Shown here: positions 23,127-34,846 of the stretch, piece by piece
Numbering within the stretch: the first letter of the stretch is position 1
Layout: the number at the start of each line of letters is the position of its first letter
Assembly: GCF_032452875.1 (NCBI RefSeq)
Contig: NC_083882.1
Location: forward strand, 57,365,614 to 57,429,613
DNA length: 64,000 nucleotides
Source of the DNA: Bos javanicus
Lineage: Eukaryota; Chordata; Mammalia; Artiodactyla; Bovidae
Direction: 5' to 3'
Notes under the pieces: generated by a model
The model's input: the letters and a program-made list of their open reading frames with translations, nothing else
Database searches by the model: none
What the model was told of the DNA's origin: nothing
Made by a program: the position numbers and the translations under genes

Positions 23127-24280
23127 GTTTATCACTTTATAAATATGTACATTTTAACAGCAAGAGTAACTCTGGTACTGGAAAGAACTAAGCTCGTGGC
23201 AAAATAAACATTTATGTTCTATCATGTATTTTCATTGCTCACTTTCTAAAGTTTCCAACATGACCTGATTCACTTTTGCTCTGAGTAGATTATTTGTAGA
23301 TATTGTGAAAGGTCATCTGCTTTATGACATTAGCAAAAATATTTGCTTGATAATTCTTCTTCCTCTTGCTGTGTCTCCAGAGACTCTTGTCTTATTGAGG
23401 TAGAACTTTTAGGGAGAAATAAAGAGAAACCTAGGAATGCTGGATCATGAAAAGTAATTTTCTGCAAATAGAAAGAACACAACCTATGGCTCCTCTTTTC
23501 TGCAAGAGTCAATATATTTCTCATCAGGTCAAATCCATCTTGCCATGAAGGTTATGGAGGATTTTATTCTCTGCCTTCTTAGAGTATATGATTGATGATA
23601 AACAAACGCCTAGTAGTTTCAAACAGTTTGCCTGGAGTATTATGTGAATTGCCCTGATTTCCACATATGGTCAAGGACAATGGCGATGATACTGAGCAGT
23701 TATTCAGTGCCAGAAACTATGATACCCTGATCTGAAGGTCTGCCACTTCAAGTTAAATATTCAAGTGAAACAGTAGCCTTTGACCAGGGTAATGTTCTGG
23801 ATTATGCCTCTGTTTCAGAGATAATCTTTTCATGTATTTTGACCTGACATTTTTATTTTGCACTTGCAAAACTGCAAATGAATTCAGTCTGCCCCTGTGT
23901 AATCTGACCTCTTTGTGTTGAGCTTCCCATTCTTTTTAGGCATCTGCCTGTCCTTCATCTGCTATGAATTCAGAGCCAAGGGAGTATCTTAATATTTTAA
24001 ATATTGAGGTATTCTAAAAATATCTTGGCAGATTGGGCTGTCTGGCTCATTCACCATTGTAACCCTGGCACCCAGCACACAGAACAGTGCTAATATGAAA
24101 GCCCATATTTGTCAGATCTGCAAAAGTCCTTGAGGAAAAAAGCAGTGTATATGTTCAGGTATGCAGTTTACCTCTCCACTTCTAATTTCTCCTGTGTCCT
24201 GAACTTAGCAACCTATCTTTTCCTATCAAAGACACTTTGATCTTTCAAGTAAATAGGGGGATAAGCTTGTTAAGTTATAT
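23127..24280. other. Intron without recognisable gene
   Basis: Mostly unassigned sequence. Weak MIR-like motifs occur near 23680-23730 ('ttattcagtgccagaaacta') and L2/MIR-tail-like motifs near 24040-24110 ('cacccagcacacagaacagt'). Confidence 0.4.
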
Positions 24281-24499
24281 GCTGCTGCTGCTGGATTAGT
24301 CACTTCAGTTGTGTCTGTTTCTGTGGGACCCTATGGACTGCAGCCCACCAGGCTCCTCTGTCGATGGGATTCTCTAGGCAAGAATACCGGAGTGGGTTGC
24401 TATACCCTCCTCTAGGGGATCTTCCTGACCCAGGGAGCAAAACCTGGTCTCCTACATTGCAGGCAGATTCTTTACTGCAGAACCACCAAGGAAGCCCAC
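24281..24499 (-). mobile_element. Bov-tA SINE, antisense, with TSD
   Basis: A (GCT)n tract at the left, 'gattctctaggcaagaatac', 'gatcttcctgacccagggag', and the reversed tRNA head at the right. The perfect duplication taagttatat lies at 24271-24280 and 24500-24509. Confidence 0.92.
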
Positions 24500-25130
24500 T
24501 AAGTTATATACATACACACAAAACTCTGTTGAGCTCTTGATTTAAATGATATCAGCTTTATAGATGAGTGTGAGATAATGGGTATTTTTACAATAATGAA
24601 TCTTCCTGTGATGAACAGATGCTTTTTACATGTAATGTTGGCAAATTTATCCATCTTTTTCTATTTCTGTCCTGTTTTAGAAATATTCGCCTACTCTAAG
24701 TTCCTTTGTTAGCATCTAGAAACTATATATTCTAATGTTGTTCACAGTCAGTAATCCATCTGGAATTGATTTTTAGAAGTTTATTGAGATAAAATTCATA
24801 TACTATATAATTCACGGCCCACTTAAAGTGTACATTTTAATGTTTTTAGTATATTCATAGGATTGTGTAATCATCACAATATAATTTTAAAATATTTTAT
24901 CTCCCCTCCAAAACACCCTGTATCCATTGGTGGTAATTCTCCATTCCCCCACTCTTCCAATCCTAGAAAATGATTAACTATGTATATTGCCTACTATTGA
25001 ATTTCATAAATAGGAACATATAATATATGGATTTCTGTACTAACTTCTTTCACTTTGTATAATATTTTCAGGGTTCATCTATGTTGTAGCATGTGTCAAT
25101 TTTCAATTCCATTTTAGTGCTGAATAATGT

Positions 25131-25346
25131 TGGTGGTGCTAATAGTAAAGAATCTGCCTGCCAATGCAGGAGACATAAGAGATGCATGTTCGATCCCTGG
25201 GTTGGGAAGATCCCCTGGAGAAGGAAATGGCAATCCACTCCAGTATTCTTGCCTGGAGAATCCCATGGACAGAGGAGCCTGGTGGGCTACAGACTGTGGG
25301 GTCACAAAGAGTCAGATACAACTGAAGCAACCCAGCATGCACACGC
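25131..25346 (+). mobile_element. Bov-tA SINE nested in L1
   Basis: 'tgcctgccaatgcaggagac', 'gttcgatccctgggttggga' and 'ttgcctggagaatcccatgg' give a near-complete Bov-tA. The L1 sequence resumes immediately after it ('tatggataataccacttttg'). Confidence 0.92.
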
Positions 25347-25509
25347 AATGTTTAATTATATGGATAATACCACTTTTGATTTGTGTATTCATCCAGTAGA
25401 CACTGCATTATTTCTTCTTTTTTTCTATCACAAATAATGCTGCTATGAATGTTTTATAGAAGTTCTTGTGTGGATGTGTGCTTCATTTCTCAGGGTATAT
25501 ACCTAGGAA

Positions 25510-25805
25510 CATAGCTTAGTTGGTAAGAATCTGCCTGCAATGCAGGAGACACAGGTTCAAGTCCTGGGTCAGGAAGATCCGCTGGAGAAGGGATAGGCTA
25601 TCCCCTCCAGTATTCTTGGGCTTCCCTGGTGGCTCAGCTGGTAAAGAATCCGCCTGCAATGTGGGAGACCCAGGTTGGATCCCTGGGTTGGGCAGATCCC
25701 CTGGAAAACGGAAAGGTTACCCACTCCAGTATTCTGGCCTGGAGAATTCCATGGACTATATGATCAATGGTTGCAAAGAGTTGGACATGACTGAACGACT
25801 TTCAC
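25510..25805 (+). mobile_element. Two fused Bov-tA SINEs within one TSD
   Basis: A first Bov-tA (25510-25617) stops abruptly at 'ccagtattctt', and a second, complete one begins at 25618 ('gggcttccctggtggctcag'). A single perfect 11-bp duplication, atacctaggaa (25499-25509 and 25806-25816), encloses both. Either a composite RNA inserted at once or the second copy recombined into the first. Confidence 0.9.
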
Positions 25806-26630
25806 ATACCTAGGAATGAAATCGATGATTTGGTAACTCTATGTTTCACACAAGGAGTAATCGTCAAACTGTTTTCCGAAGCTTCTCTACTATTTTACAT
25901 CCCCACCAGCAGCATAAAAGGGTTTCGGTTTCTCCTTATTCTTGCCAATGCTGGTTTAATTTTGTCTTTCTGATTACAGCCATCATAATGGGTGAAAAAT
26001 GGTATCTCACTGTGGTTTTGACTTGCATTTCTCTAACTTTCATAATTTTCATGTTGAAAATCCCTCAGTGTTTATACAGTCATTTGTATATATTCTTGAA
26101 GAAATCTCTATTCAAATCCTTTACCCATTTAAATTAGATTATCTGTGGTTTGAATTATTGTTATATTTTGTGAAAACAAGTCCACTTATCACATATACAG
26201 TTTTTTTCAAATTTTTTTTTAAAAATTCTGTGGTTTGCCTTCTACTTTCTTGATGGAATTTTTGCAGCACAAAAGTATTTAATTTTGATATAGTTCTATT
26301 TATCTTTTGTCACTTGCGCTATTGGTATTGTATATAACCTACAAACTCAAGGTCCCAAATATTTACTCACACGTTTTTAGTGTCATAATTTCATAGTTTT
26401 CTCTATTACATTTAGGTCCGAGCTCCCTCCATTTTGAGTTATTTTTTGTGTTTGTTTTAAGATAGGTGTTCAACTTCTTTGCCCATGGATATACAGTTGC
26501 CCTAGCACCACTGTTAGAAAAGACCTTTTGTTCCTCATTGAATTGTCTTGGCACTGTTGTTTAAAGTCAACTGACCACGAATTTATGGGTTATCTCTGGA
26601 CTAGAATTGATGTTTCAAAATTCTAAAAGC

Positions 26631-27577
26631 CTATTAAGTATAAAGTAGAGGTCTAATTAATCTTTTTTTGTGAATATCCAATTCATCTGAATCAGCATCA
26701 TTTATTAAATAGACTATGTTTACATTTTCCGTATCTTCTAGCTTTCATCGTATTTTATTTCTTTTGCTTATTAATTATTTGGATGATTTATTTTTAATTT
26801 ATAAATGTTTGTTTCCACTATGGTTATTAACTTTAGATCCTACCCAGAGTAGCCACACTATAGATTTGCCAGCATGTGTTTAGAAAACCTACCACTTTTT
26901 TTCTACTTGAGAGCCAGAGGTTTTCATACTTTCCTGATAATTCCTCTATGAATTTCAGAAGATGTATGTTTTATTTTATCTATCATTTCCAGGATTTTAT
27001 TGCATGAGAGGTTTTGAAATTATATTCTGTGCCATGTGGCTGGGATCCCAGCCATGCTTTTCTATTTTTATCCCTGTTTCTGAAAACTGGTGCTGGTTTT
27101 TCCTGGGAGAATTTTACATCACTGCATTTTCCCCTTCAGACTTTATTTCAGTGGTCAGAGAAGGGTGCTGCATTCCAACATATGTGTTTTGTATTCCAGC
27201 TGATTTGTGAAATTTGATAACATTGATAAGGTAACACGTTTTATTTTGGAATAAGAGCACTGCCTTTTTCTCCTGTTTTCTCCTTCATGATGTTAAAGGT
27301 GCTCACTGAGGCAGAAGTACAACAGATCTCAATTTTCATTTACGATTTTCCCTGAAAAGACCTTTGGCTCACCTAGGGAGTGAACTCAACTGCCAGCTAT
27401 TTATGTGAGCATCATTTGGAAGAGAAATAAAAGCCATAGCCAAAGTCAGTTGAGAAACCTGAAAGACCTTTGAAAAACAGTCACTTGGAGAAATGTTTGG
27501 GAAAAAGAAGAGCATCGTGAATGTCAGAGCTGTACATGCCCTTCCTTGTTTTGCACCAACTCTTTGATTCATGGTAG
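26631..27577. other. Intron without recognisable gene
   Basis: 26960-27217 has two overlapping + strand frames of 67-82 codons ending near 'gtattccagctgatttg'. They show no known domain and no supporting splice structure, so I do not call them. Possibly diverged L1 sequence at 26631-26900. Confidence 0.4.
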
Positions 27578-27900
27578 GGGAGCTGGATTGCAAGGAGATC
27601 AAACCAGTCAATCCTAAAGGAAATCAACCCCAAATATTCCTTGGAAGGACTGATGCTGAAGCTGAAGCTCCAGTACTTGCCTACCTGATGCTCAGAGCTA
27701 ACTCATTGGATAAGACACTGATGCTAGGAAAGATTGAAGGCAAAAAGAGAAAGGGTGGTAGAGGATGAGATGGTTAGATAGCATCACTGATTCAATGGAC
27801 ATGAATCTGAGCAAACTCTAGGAGACAGTGAAGGACCAGGAAGCCTGGCGTGCTGCAGTCCATAGGATTGCAAAGAGTCAGACATGATTTAGTGACTAAA
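27578..27900 (+). mobile_element. BovB 3' fragment
   Basis: 'gagctggattgcaaggagat' to 'agagtcagacatgatttagt'. The 5' truncation lies in the ORF2 C-terminal region, and the open frame at its start (27571-27768) is a LINE remnant. Confidence 0.88.
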
Positions 27901-28189
27901 AAGAAACAAAGGGGAATTCATCAACAGATAGGAAAACAGAGTTGTCTGAATACATTAGCAGTCATAGAACCATGAGTAAAATATGAATTCTTTTGTTTCT
28001 TTATTTTTACCTTTAAAAATTTTCCCCTGACATTTCCTAAAATGATATATTATCCCCCAGTTGATCCATGGAGGAATTTGGTGGATGAGATGGCAAGATT
28101 TCCTTCCTATGTGTAGTATTTCCTAAGATCACTTTTAAAAATCAACTTTTTCATCTTTCAAACTAGATCTTTAGCTTTAATCTAATTCA

Positions 28190-28755
28190 TAAACTTTACA
28201 GTGACAGACAGACTCTAGGACCTGAATCATCTTTGCCTCTGGGTGTTCACATTCTTGTATAATCCTTTCCCCTGTAGATTTGCTTCTAAACACCAGAATA
28301 AGGCCAAAGAGATGTGATGTCCTTTCTGTGACTTTGTTCCATTACGTGAGTCTACTTTGCTATCTGTTTCACTCTGGAGACTCTTCTTGTTGGTTTGATG
28401 AAGTAAACTGCCATATTAGAAATGTCCACATGTCAAGAAGCAGTAAAACACTTCTAGAAGCTGAGAATGACCTCCAGCTAACAGCCAAAAAGAAGTCAAA
28501 TACTTATTCCTTAGCTACAAGGAAATGAATTCTACCAAGAACCTGAATTATCTTAGAAGTGGATTCTCCCTAGTCAGGTCTATAAATGAGAATACAGTCC
28601 TGCAGACAAATTGATTGCAGCTTATGTGACTCTGACCCACTAAGCTATGCCTGAACTCCTGACCCACAGAAATGTAAGATAATATATCTACATGATTTTT
28701 AGTTCTTAAGTTTGTATTAAGTTTTTAATCCAAGAATAGATAATTCACACACTTA
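28190..28755 (+). mobile_element. MLT1-type LTR (ERVL-MaLR)
   Basis: The right part shows 'gaactcctgacccacagaaa' followed by 'tgtaagataatatatctaca', matching the polyadenylation region of MLT1-class LTRs. 'ccagctaacagccaaaaaga' lies upstream. It is ancient, with no internal retroviral sequence beside it, so I read it as a solo LTR in the same orientation as ANO3. Confidence 0.65.
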
Positions 28756-29304
28756 CCATAAAATATGCTATCCTGATACATTAAATGGAATCTTACCAAT
28801 GAATTTTTGGTATACCATTAATGAACCAAACTGAAAATTCTTAATCCAACTGAAATATACCAGCTTGTCAGCAGGCCAGGGAATACAATCAACAATATGC
28901 TTTGTCTGACTCACTGACACAGATATGAAATTTTGAGTAAATTAATTTTGTATAACTTCTAAACATTCATTGAATTCATTCAGTAAAATTATGTCAACAA
29001 GATGCTCTATCAGCACAATCTGAGTATTCAATCTGAGAAAAATATAATGGCCTAATTTCTTGAATTTCTTTACTTTAAGAAGCAATATTAAAAAAAAAAC
29101 ACTTTTCTTTTGTACTTACTTATTTCCTGGCTACACAAAATGCCCAATTTTCGGAACGTTCTCCCTATTCCCTAGATTTCTATTTAATAGCATCACACAG
29201 TTGTAATAGTAATGGTAATAATAAGAAGCATATTTATAATATTTTATATAGTTTTTACTCCTGTCATTCAAGCGTTATCTCATTTAGCATATATGTATAA
29301 GGAT
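28756..29304. other. AT-rich intron
   Basis: No gene or clear repeat. An A-tract of ten occurs near 29090. Confidence 0.4.
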
Positions 29305-29511
29305 GCTTCCCAGGTGACTCAGTGGTAAAGAATCCACCTGCCAATTCAGGAGACACAAGGGACTTGGGTTTGATCCCAGGGTCAGGAGGATCTCCTGGAG
29401 GAGGAAACGGCAACCCATTCCAGTATTGCTGGAAAATCCCATGGACAGAAGAGCCTGACGGGCTACAGTCCTTGGGGTTGTAAAGAGTTGGACATGACTG
29501 AGCTTGAACAC
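29305..29511 (+). mobile_element. Bov-tA SINE with TSD
   Basis: A full tRNA-headed Bov-tA ('gcttcccaggtgactcagtg' to 'ttggacatgactgagc'). The imperfect duplication atatgtataaggat / acatgtgcaaggat flanks it. Confidence 0.9.
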
Positions 29512-29725
29512 ACATGTGCAAGGATAGGATATTAAAATAAGAGACCATCTTACTTATACGTGTTGCCTTAATTCTCCTTTCACAATAATTATATGAACTA
29601 TTGAACTATTCCTCTTACAGAAAAAGAAAAAAAAAAAAAGAAATGTGATTGCTATCTGTAACTTGAATCTTATTGTCCCAGCTGCAAACCCCACATCTTT
29701 ATTTCTATCCATTAAAAGGGTCTTT

Positions 29726-29945
29726 TTTTAAATTAATTTTATTTTATTTTTAAATTTTACAATATTGTATTGGTTCTGCCATATATCGAAATGAATCCGC
29801 CACAGGCATACACGTGTTCCCCATCCTGAACCCTCCTCCCTCCTCCCTCCCCATACCATCCCTCTGGGTCATCCCAGTGCACCAGCCCCAAGCATCCAGT
29901 ATTGTGCATTGAACCTGGACTGGCGACTCGTTTCATATATGATAT
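29726..29945 (-). mobile_element. L1 3' end, antisense, 20-bp TSD
   Basis: The reversed L1 terminal 3' UTR with its poly-A seen as T-rich sequence at the left ('tttttttaaattaatttt'), then 'ccccatcctgaaccctcctc' and 'gtgcattgaacctggactgg'. The duplication is tatccattaaaagggtcttt at 29706-29725 and tatccattaaaatggtcttt at 29946-29965, with one mismatch. An intact-ended 220-bp insertion. Confidence 0.92.
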
Positions 29946-29965
29946 TATCCATTAAAATGGTCTTT

Positions 29966-30374
29966 ACTGACAATCGTCCAAAGCACCAGACTTATTTTTG
30001 TGCAGTGCTTGTCACCATCTGGATTATACTATGTAATTATTTCTTTGCTATATCTGCCTTACAGGAGGATATACCTTGTTTTGCTTTGTTCATTGCTGAT
30101 TTCTCAGAGTCTACAAACATTCCAAAAACATAGTAGTTAAATAAATATATATATATACAAATTTTATATATAAAATAAATATTTCTTGAACATATACATC
30201 GCCTTGTTAGAGATAAGGGGTTGTACAGCAAGATGAAAAGTCCTTTGTTTTTCACTCTTACTTGAAGATGTCTCCTTTTCTCCCCCAAGAGGTAAATTTA
30301 GTATTGCTAGAAAAGTGGCAATAACAGACACAAAGTAGCTTGTAAGGTGTATGACATTTCATTTAGTCTTTTGA
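29966..30374. other. Intron without recognisable gene
   Basis: AT-rich, with a (TA)n tract around 30146-30158. Confidence 0.4.
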
Positions 30375-30795
30375 AACTTTAAAAAAGGACTTTCTTTTTC
30401 AAAGCATTTTTGGGTTCACAGAAAAATTGAGCAAAGTCAGAGATTTCCTGTATACTCTGCCCCAACACATGCAACGCCTCTCCCAAGATCAACACCCCCC
30501 CATCAGAGTGTGTGTTTTGTTACAATTGATATATCACCCAAAGTCTATGGTTGATGTTAGTGTTCACTCTTGATGTTGTACAATCTCTAGGTTAAGACAA
30601 GTTTATGATGGAATATATCCATCATTATAGTATCATTCAGGGTAGTTTCACTGCCCTAAAATTCTCCTAGCTCCTGGAAACCCCTAATCTTTTTATTGTC
30701 CCCATAGTTTTCCCTTTTCCAGGATATCATATAATTGGGATAATATGTAGCCTTTTTAACTGGCTACTTTCACTTGACAACTCAGTCATTTCTAA
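30375..30795 (-). mobile_element. Old L1M 3' fragment, antisense
   Basis: 'ttttgggttcacagaaaaat', 'agagatttcctgtatactct' and 'atcacccaaagtctatggtt' match the same L1 subfamily region as the start of the element at 7765. The two are related copies in the same orientation. Confidence 0.82.
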
Positions 30796-31795
30796 AGCTG
30801 AAAAAATTGGTATGATTTAAAAACAAATCCTGAAATTCCGAACCTTCTGAAGATACCAAGCAACAGGAAGAAAAGGCATCTTTTAGTCCTACCCTTTTCT
30901 CAAGTGACTGTCTTCCTCTAAAGGTCCTCTCCCAGAGAGAAAGAAACTCAAGAATTAGATCTCAGTCAAGATTAGAGTAAGATCCAGAATGTCTAGGGTG
31001 CTTTTGTTGTATCATATACTATGTTAGAGCTACCATTTGGAGCAAACCTCATTGTCCAACCAGTTGCATGGCCTGTAGGCAGATAGGGCTGATGAATCCA
31101 TCTGTACCTGCCTCTAGGTCAGGATAGGAGATGCAGTGGCTTGTTTGCTTTGGTACATTCCCAAGAAGCATAAGCAGTGAGGAAGAAGAGGCAGTAACTC
31201 CTTCCCCCAAACCTTGTTCCTTAATCTGGGGTTTACCCAGAGCCACACCGTGTGTGCACCCACTAAGCCTCAGGTGAAAGGGAGGTGAAGAGAATCTCTT
31301 CTTGGAAATCCCCAATGGGACATGGAGCTCTTAGACTGCCACTGGGGAAGAAGCTTATGACTGATTTCTGGATTCCGCTTTCAGCTTCCCTAGTTGCCCT
31401 AGCTGAAAGAAGAGTGAATCAGTGAAGTCCGTCTCTTCTATGTCCTAAACTCTGTATATCATTATCTGTCAGGCCTCAGAGGTAGCATTCTGTGGTTGGG
31501 TAACAAGGCAACCTCTGGATTCCATGACTGATGTACTTTTTGTTAATCTTAAAACATTTTTTTTTTTTCAAAGTCCATGTGGCATCACCTGCTGCCAAGA
31601 TGTCATAAGCTATCTCTGGGCATTAATGAAATCAGTATTTATTAGTTGTAAATTGATTGAATCCCATAGTTAGTAGTGATTTTTAATACGTAGGAAGCCA
31701 TAATTACGTGATATACACATGCACAAGTCTGGGTGAAGAGAGCAAAAGGAAAATAGAAATAACACCTCACTGAGCTGAGAGGGTTTATAAAATGC
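30796..31795. other. Intron without recognisable gene
   Basis: A minus-strand frame of 88 codons (31049-31315) has no domain I recognise. GC content is somewhat higher at 31030-31340 than around it. A (T)11 run lies near 31558. Confidence 0.4.
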
Positions 31796-31799
31796 AGTG

Positions 31800-32075
31800 C
31801 TTAAGAGCTGGTGCTTCCTCTCAGCCTGCCTGAATTCTAATTCACTCTATGGCTGACAGACTGGCTGACCTTCGATACTGTTGCCTGATACATGTAACTG
31901 AGCTAATGACAAAACTGCTATATTGGGTTCCTATACAGGTTAAATTAGTAGTGTATATCTGTATTTATATCTCTATCTATATCTGTGTGTGTATATATAT
32001 ATATAAGTGCTTGACTAAATGCTTGGCATTTAGAAAAGCTTTAATAAATGTTAGCTATAGTTATGACTATTGAAT
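31800..32075 (+). repeat. MIR-like SINE with embedded microsatellite
   Basis: 'taagagctggtgcttcctct' and 'ctggctgaccttcgatactg' resemble the MIR 5' half. A degenerate (TATC/TGTA)n tract follows at 31955-32005, then 'gcttggcatttagaaaagct ttaataaatg', which resembles the MIR tail. Moderate support. Confidence 0.5.
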
Positions 32076-32789
32076 CAATCTATCATCAGATATAGATATC
32101 AATGCCCAGTAGTCCAAGGTTAGAAGCTAGTTCAGATCATGATTTATTCTTATACTTCTCTAATTAAAATTATTAAAAATTCTCTATTTCCATATGCATT
32201 GCCATCAGTGGTAATTAAAACGGCGATTAAAATATATTGTGCTTTCCAGGGACCTTGGTTTCCTAGCTTAGCAAGAGTTGAGAATATAGAGAATACAAAG
32301 ACCTTTCCGTTTGTTTTTTAAAGTCTGCCTCAATATCAACATCTGTGATATGGGAAAAATAGCACTTACCTCTCAGTTTTGTGACCGTGAAATGTGTCAA
32401 TATATGCAGACTGTGTAGCGGAGTACTTGTTTTCTGCCTAGCTTGTATTAGTGTTAGTATTTTTTAAATATTGGTTATTATTTTATTATAGCAGTTATTC
32501 CTGCTAGATTGTAATAGGAGCTGGAATACAATCAGTTAGAGATTCTGCCATCTAATAAACAGTACTTCAGAGTTACTAGCTTAGGGAAGATTTTTATTTC
32601 TGATGACTACACGCTAGAGGTGTTGACTTTCTGTAAGGAAGTGATAAGACAAGCCTTGATCAGCAGTGAAGTCAGGCTGTGTCAGATTTTTTTGAGATTC
32701 CTCAGAAGCATATTTAGAGATGATTTGCATAGAAAAATTTGAATAGTAATAACATCTCTTGTATGTTTTAAGGTAGGTGCATTAAAATC
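32076..32789. other. Intron with weak MIR-like patch
   Basis: 32330-32470 ('gatatgggaaaaatagcact', 'tacctctcagttttgtgacc') is MIR-like, + strand. The remainder is unassigned. Confidence 0.4.
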
Positions 32790-34846
32790 TGTCAGACCAT
32801 TCATTTATGACCTAAGTCAAATCCCTTACATTATTACAGTGGAAGTGACAAATAGATTCAAAGGATTAGATCTGATAGATGAGTACCTGAAGAGCTATGG
32901 GGAAGATTCAGAACATTGTATGGGAGACGGTGATCAAAACCATCACCAAGAAGAAGAAATGCAAAAAGGCAAAACGGTTATCTTAGGAGGTCTTACAAAT
33001 AACTGAAAAAGAAGAAAAGCGAAAGGCAAAGGAGAAAACGAAAGGTACAGCCATCTGAATGGAGAGTTCCAAAGAATAGCAAGGAGAGATAAGAAAGCCT
33101 TCCTAAGTGATCAATGCAAAGAAATAGAGGAAAACAAAAGACTAGAGATATCTTTAAGAAAATTAGAGATACCAAAGGAACATTTCATGCAAAGATGGGC
33201 ACAATAAAGGACAGAAATGGTATGGACCTAACAGAAGCAGAAGATATTAAGAAGTGACAAGAATACACAGAACTATACTAAAAAGATCTTAATGACCCAG
33301 ATAACCACAATGGTGTGATCACTCACTTAGAGCCAGACATCCTGGAATATGAAGTCAAGTGGGCCTTAGGAAGCATCACTACGAACAAAGCTAATGGAGG
33401 TGATGGAATTCCAGTTGAGCTATTTCAAATCCTGAAGGATGATGCTGTGAAAGTGCTGCAGTCAATAAGTCAGCAAATTTGGAAAACCCAGCAGTGGCCA
33501 CAGGACTGGAAAAGGTCAGTTTTCATTCCAATCCCAAAGAAAGCCAATGCCAAAGAATGCTCAAACTACCACACAATTGCACTCATCTCACACTCTAGCA
33601 AAGTAATGCTCAAAATTTTCCAAGCCAGGCTTCAACAGCATGTGAACTGTGAACTTCCAGTTGTTCAAGCTAGATTTAGAAAAGGCAGAGGAACCAGAGA
33701 TCAAATTGCCAACATCCATTGGATTATAGAAAAAGCAAGAGAATTCCAGAAAAAAACATCTACTTCTGTTCCACTGACTATGCTAAAGCCTTTGTATGGA
33801 TCACAACCAACTGTGGAAAATTCTTCAAGAGATGGGAATACCAGACCACCTTACTTGCCTCCTGAGGAATCTGTATGCAGGTCAAGAAGCAACAGTTAGA
33901 ACTGGACATGGAACAACAGACTGGTTCCAAGTTGGGAAAGGAATATATGAAGGCTGTATATTGTCATCTTGCTTATTTAACTTATACGCAGAGTCCATCA
34001 TGTGAAATGCTGGGCTGGATGAAGCACAAACTAGAATCAAGATTGCTGGGAAAAATATCAATAATCTCATATGCAGATGATACCACCCTTATGGCAGAAA
34101 GCAAAGAGGAACTAAAGAGCCTCTTGAGGAAAGTGAAAGAGGACAGTGAAAAAGCTGGCTTAAAACTCAACATTCAGAAAGCTAAGATCATGGCATCCGG
34201 TCCCATCATTTCATGGCAAGTAAATGGGGAAACAATGGAAACAGTGAGAGATTTTCTTTTCTTGGGCTCCAAAACCACTGAAGATGATGACTGCAGCCAT
34301 GAAATTAAAAGACGCTTGCTCCTTGGAAGAAAAGCTATGGCCAACCTAGACAGTGTATTGAAAAACAGAGACATTACTTTGCCGACAAAAGTCCATTGAG
34401 TCAAAGCTATGGTTTTTCCAGTGGTCGTGTATGGATGTGAGAGTTGAACCATAAAGAAGGCTGAGCACTGAAGAATTGATGCTGTTGAACTGTGTGTTGG
34501 AGAAGATCCTTGAGAGTCTCTTGGACAGCAAGGATATCAATTCAGTCAATCCTAAAGGAAATCAACCCTGAATATTCATTGGAAGGACTGATGCTGTAGC
34601 TAAAGATCCAATATTTTGGCCACCTGGTACAAAGAACTGACTCACTGGAAAAGGCCCTGATGCTGGGAAAGATTGAAGGCAAGAAGAGAAGGGAATGACA
34701 GAGAATGAGATAGTTGGATGGCATCACTGAAATGATGGACATGAGTTTGAGCAAGCTCCAGGAGTTGGTGATGGACAGGGAAGCCTGATGTGCTGCAGTC
34801 CTTGGGGTCACAAAGAGTTGGATACAACTGAGTGACTGAAATGATT
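32790..34846 (+). mobile_element. BovB LINE, 5'-truncated, decayed
   Basis: Begins inside ORF2 between the endonuclease and RT regions ('catttatgacctaagtcaaa') and ends with the BovB tail ('gatacaactgagtgactgaa'). Several frameshifts and stops break it. Compared with the copy at 41560-43845 it carries more private changes, so it is probably older. I could not identify a clear target duplication. Confidence 0.92.
33315..34399 (+). pseudogene. BovB reverse-transcriptase relic in two frames
   Basis: Two open remnants (33315-33899, 194 codons; 33875-34399, 174 codons) cover the RT domain. The first carries 'KANGGDGIPVELFQIL' and the palm entry, but motif A (F-x-D-x-x-x-A-F-D in the family) is lost to a frameshift around 33760-33800. 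The second keeps the catalytic 'YADDTTLMAES' box. It is a dead retrotransposon gene, not a host gene. Confidence 0.9.

Larger units (their letters stand above)
24770..26630 (-). mobile_element. Old L1 (L1M-type), antisense, split by SINEs
   Basis: 'gtttattgagataaaattca' (24779) begins the reversed L1 3' UTR. ORF2-type sequence follows with 'atcataatgggtgaaaaatg' (25982) and 'acttgcatttctctaacttt' (26020). SINEs at 25131-25346 and 25510-25805 are nested in it. No intact frame remains. Confidence 0.85.

Noticed and set aside
25510..25805. Regularly repeated blocks as a CRISPR-like array
   Set aside because: Repeat units are SINEs of 100-280 bp in mixed orientation with target duplications, without constant short repeats or unique spacers.
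33315..34399. Long open frames with reverse-transcriptase motifs as a possible host or defence RT gene
   Set aside because: The sequence is BovB from end to end with the standard 3' tail, frames are broken by indels, and related copies lie at 19893-23126 and 41560-43845.
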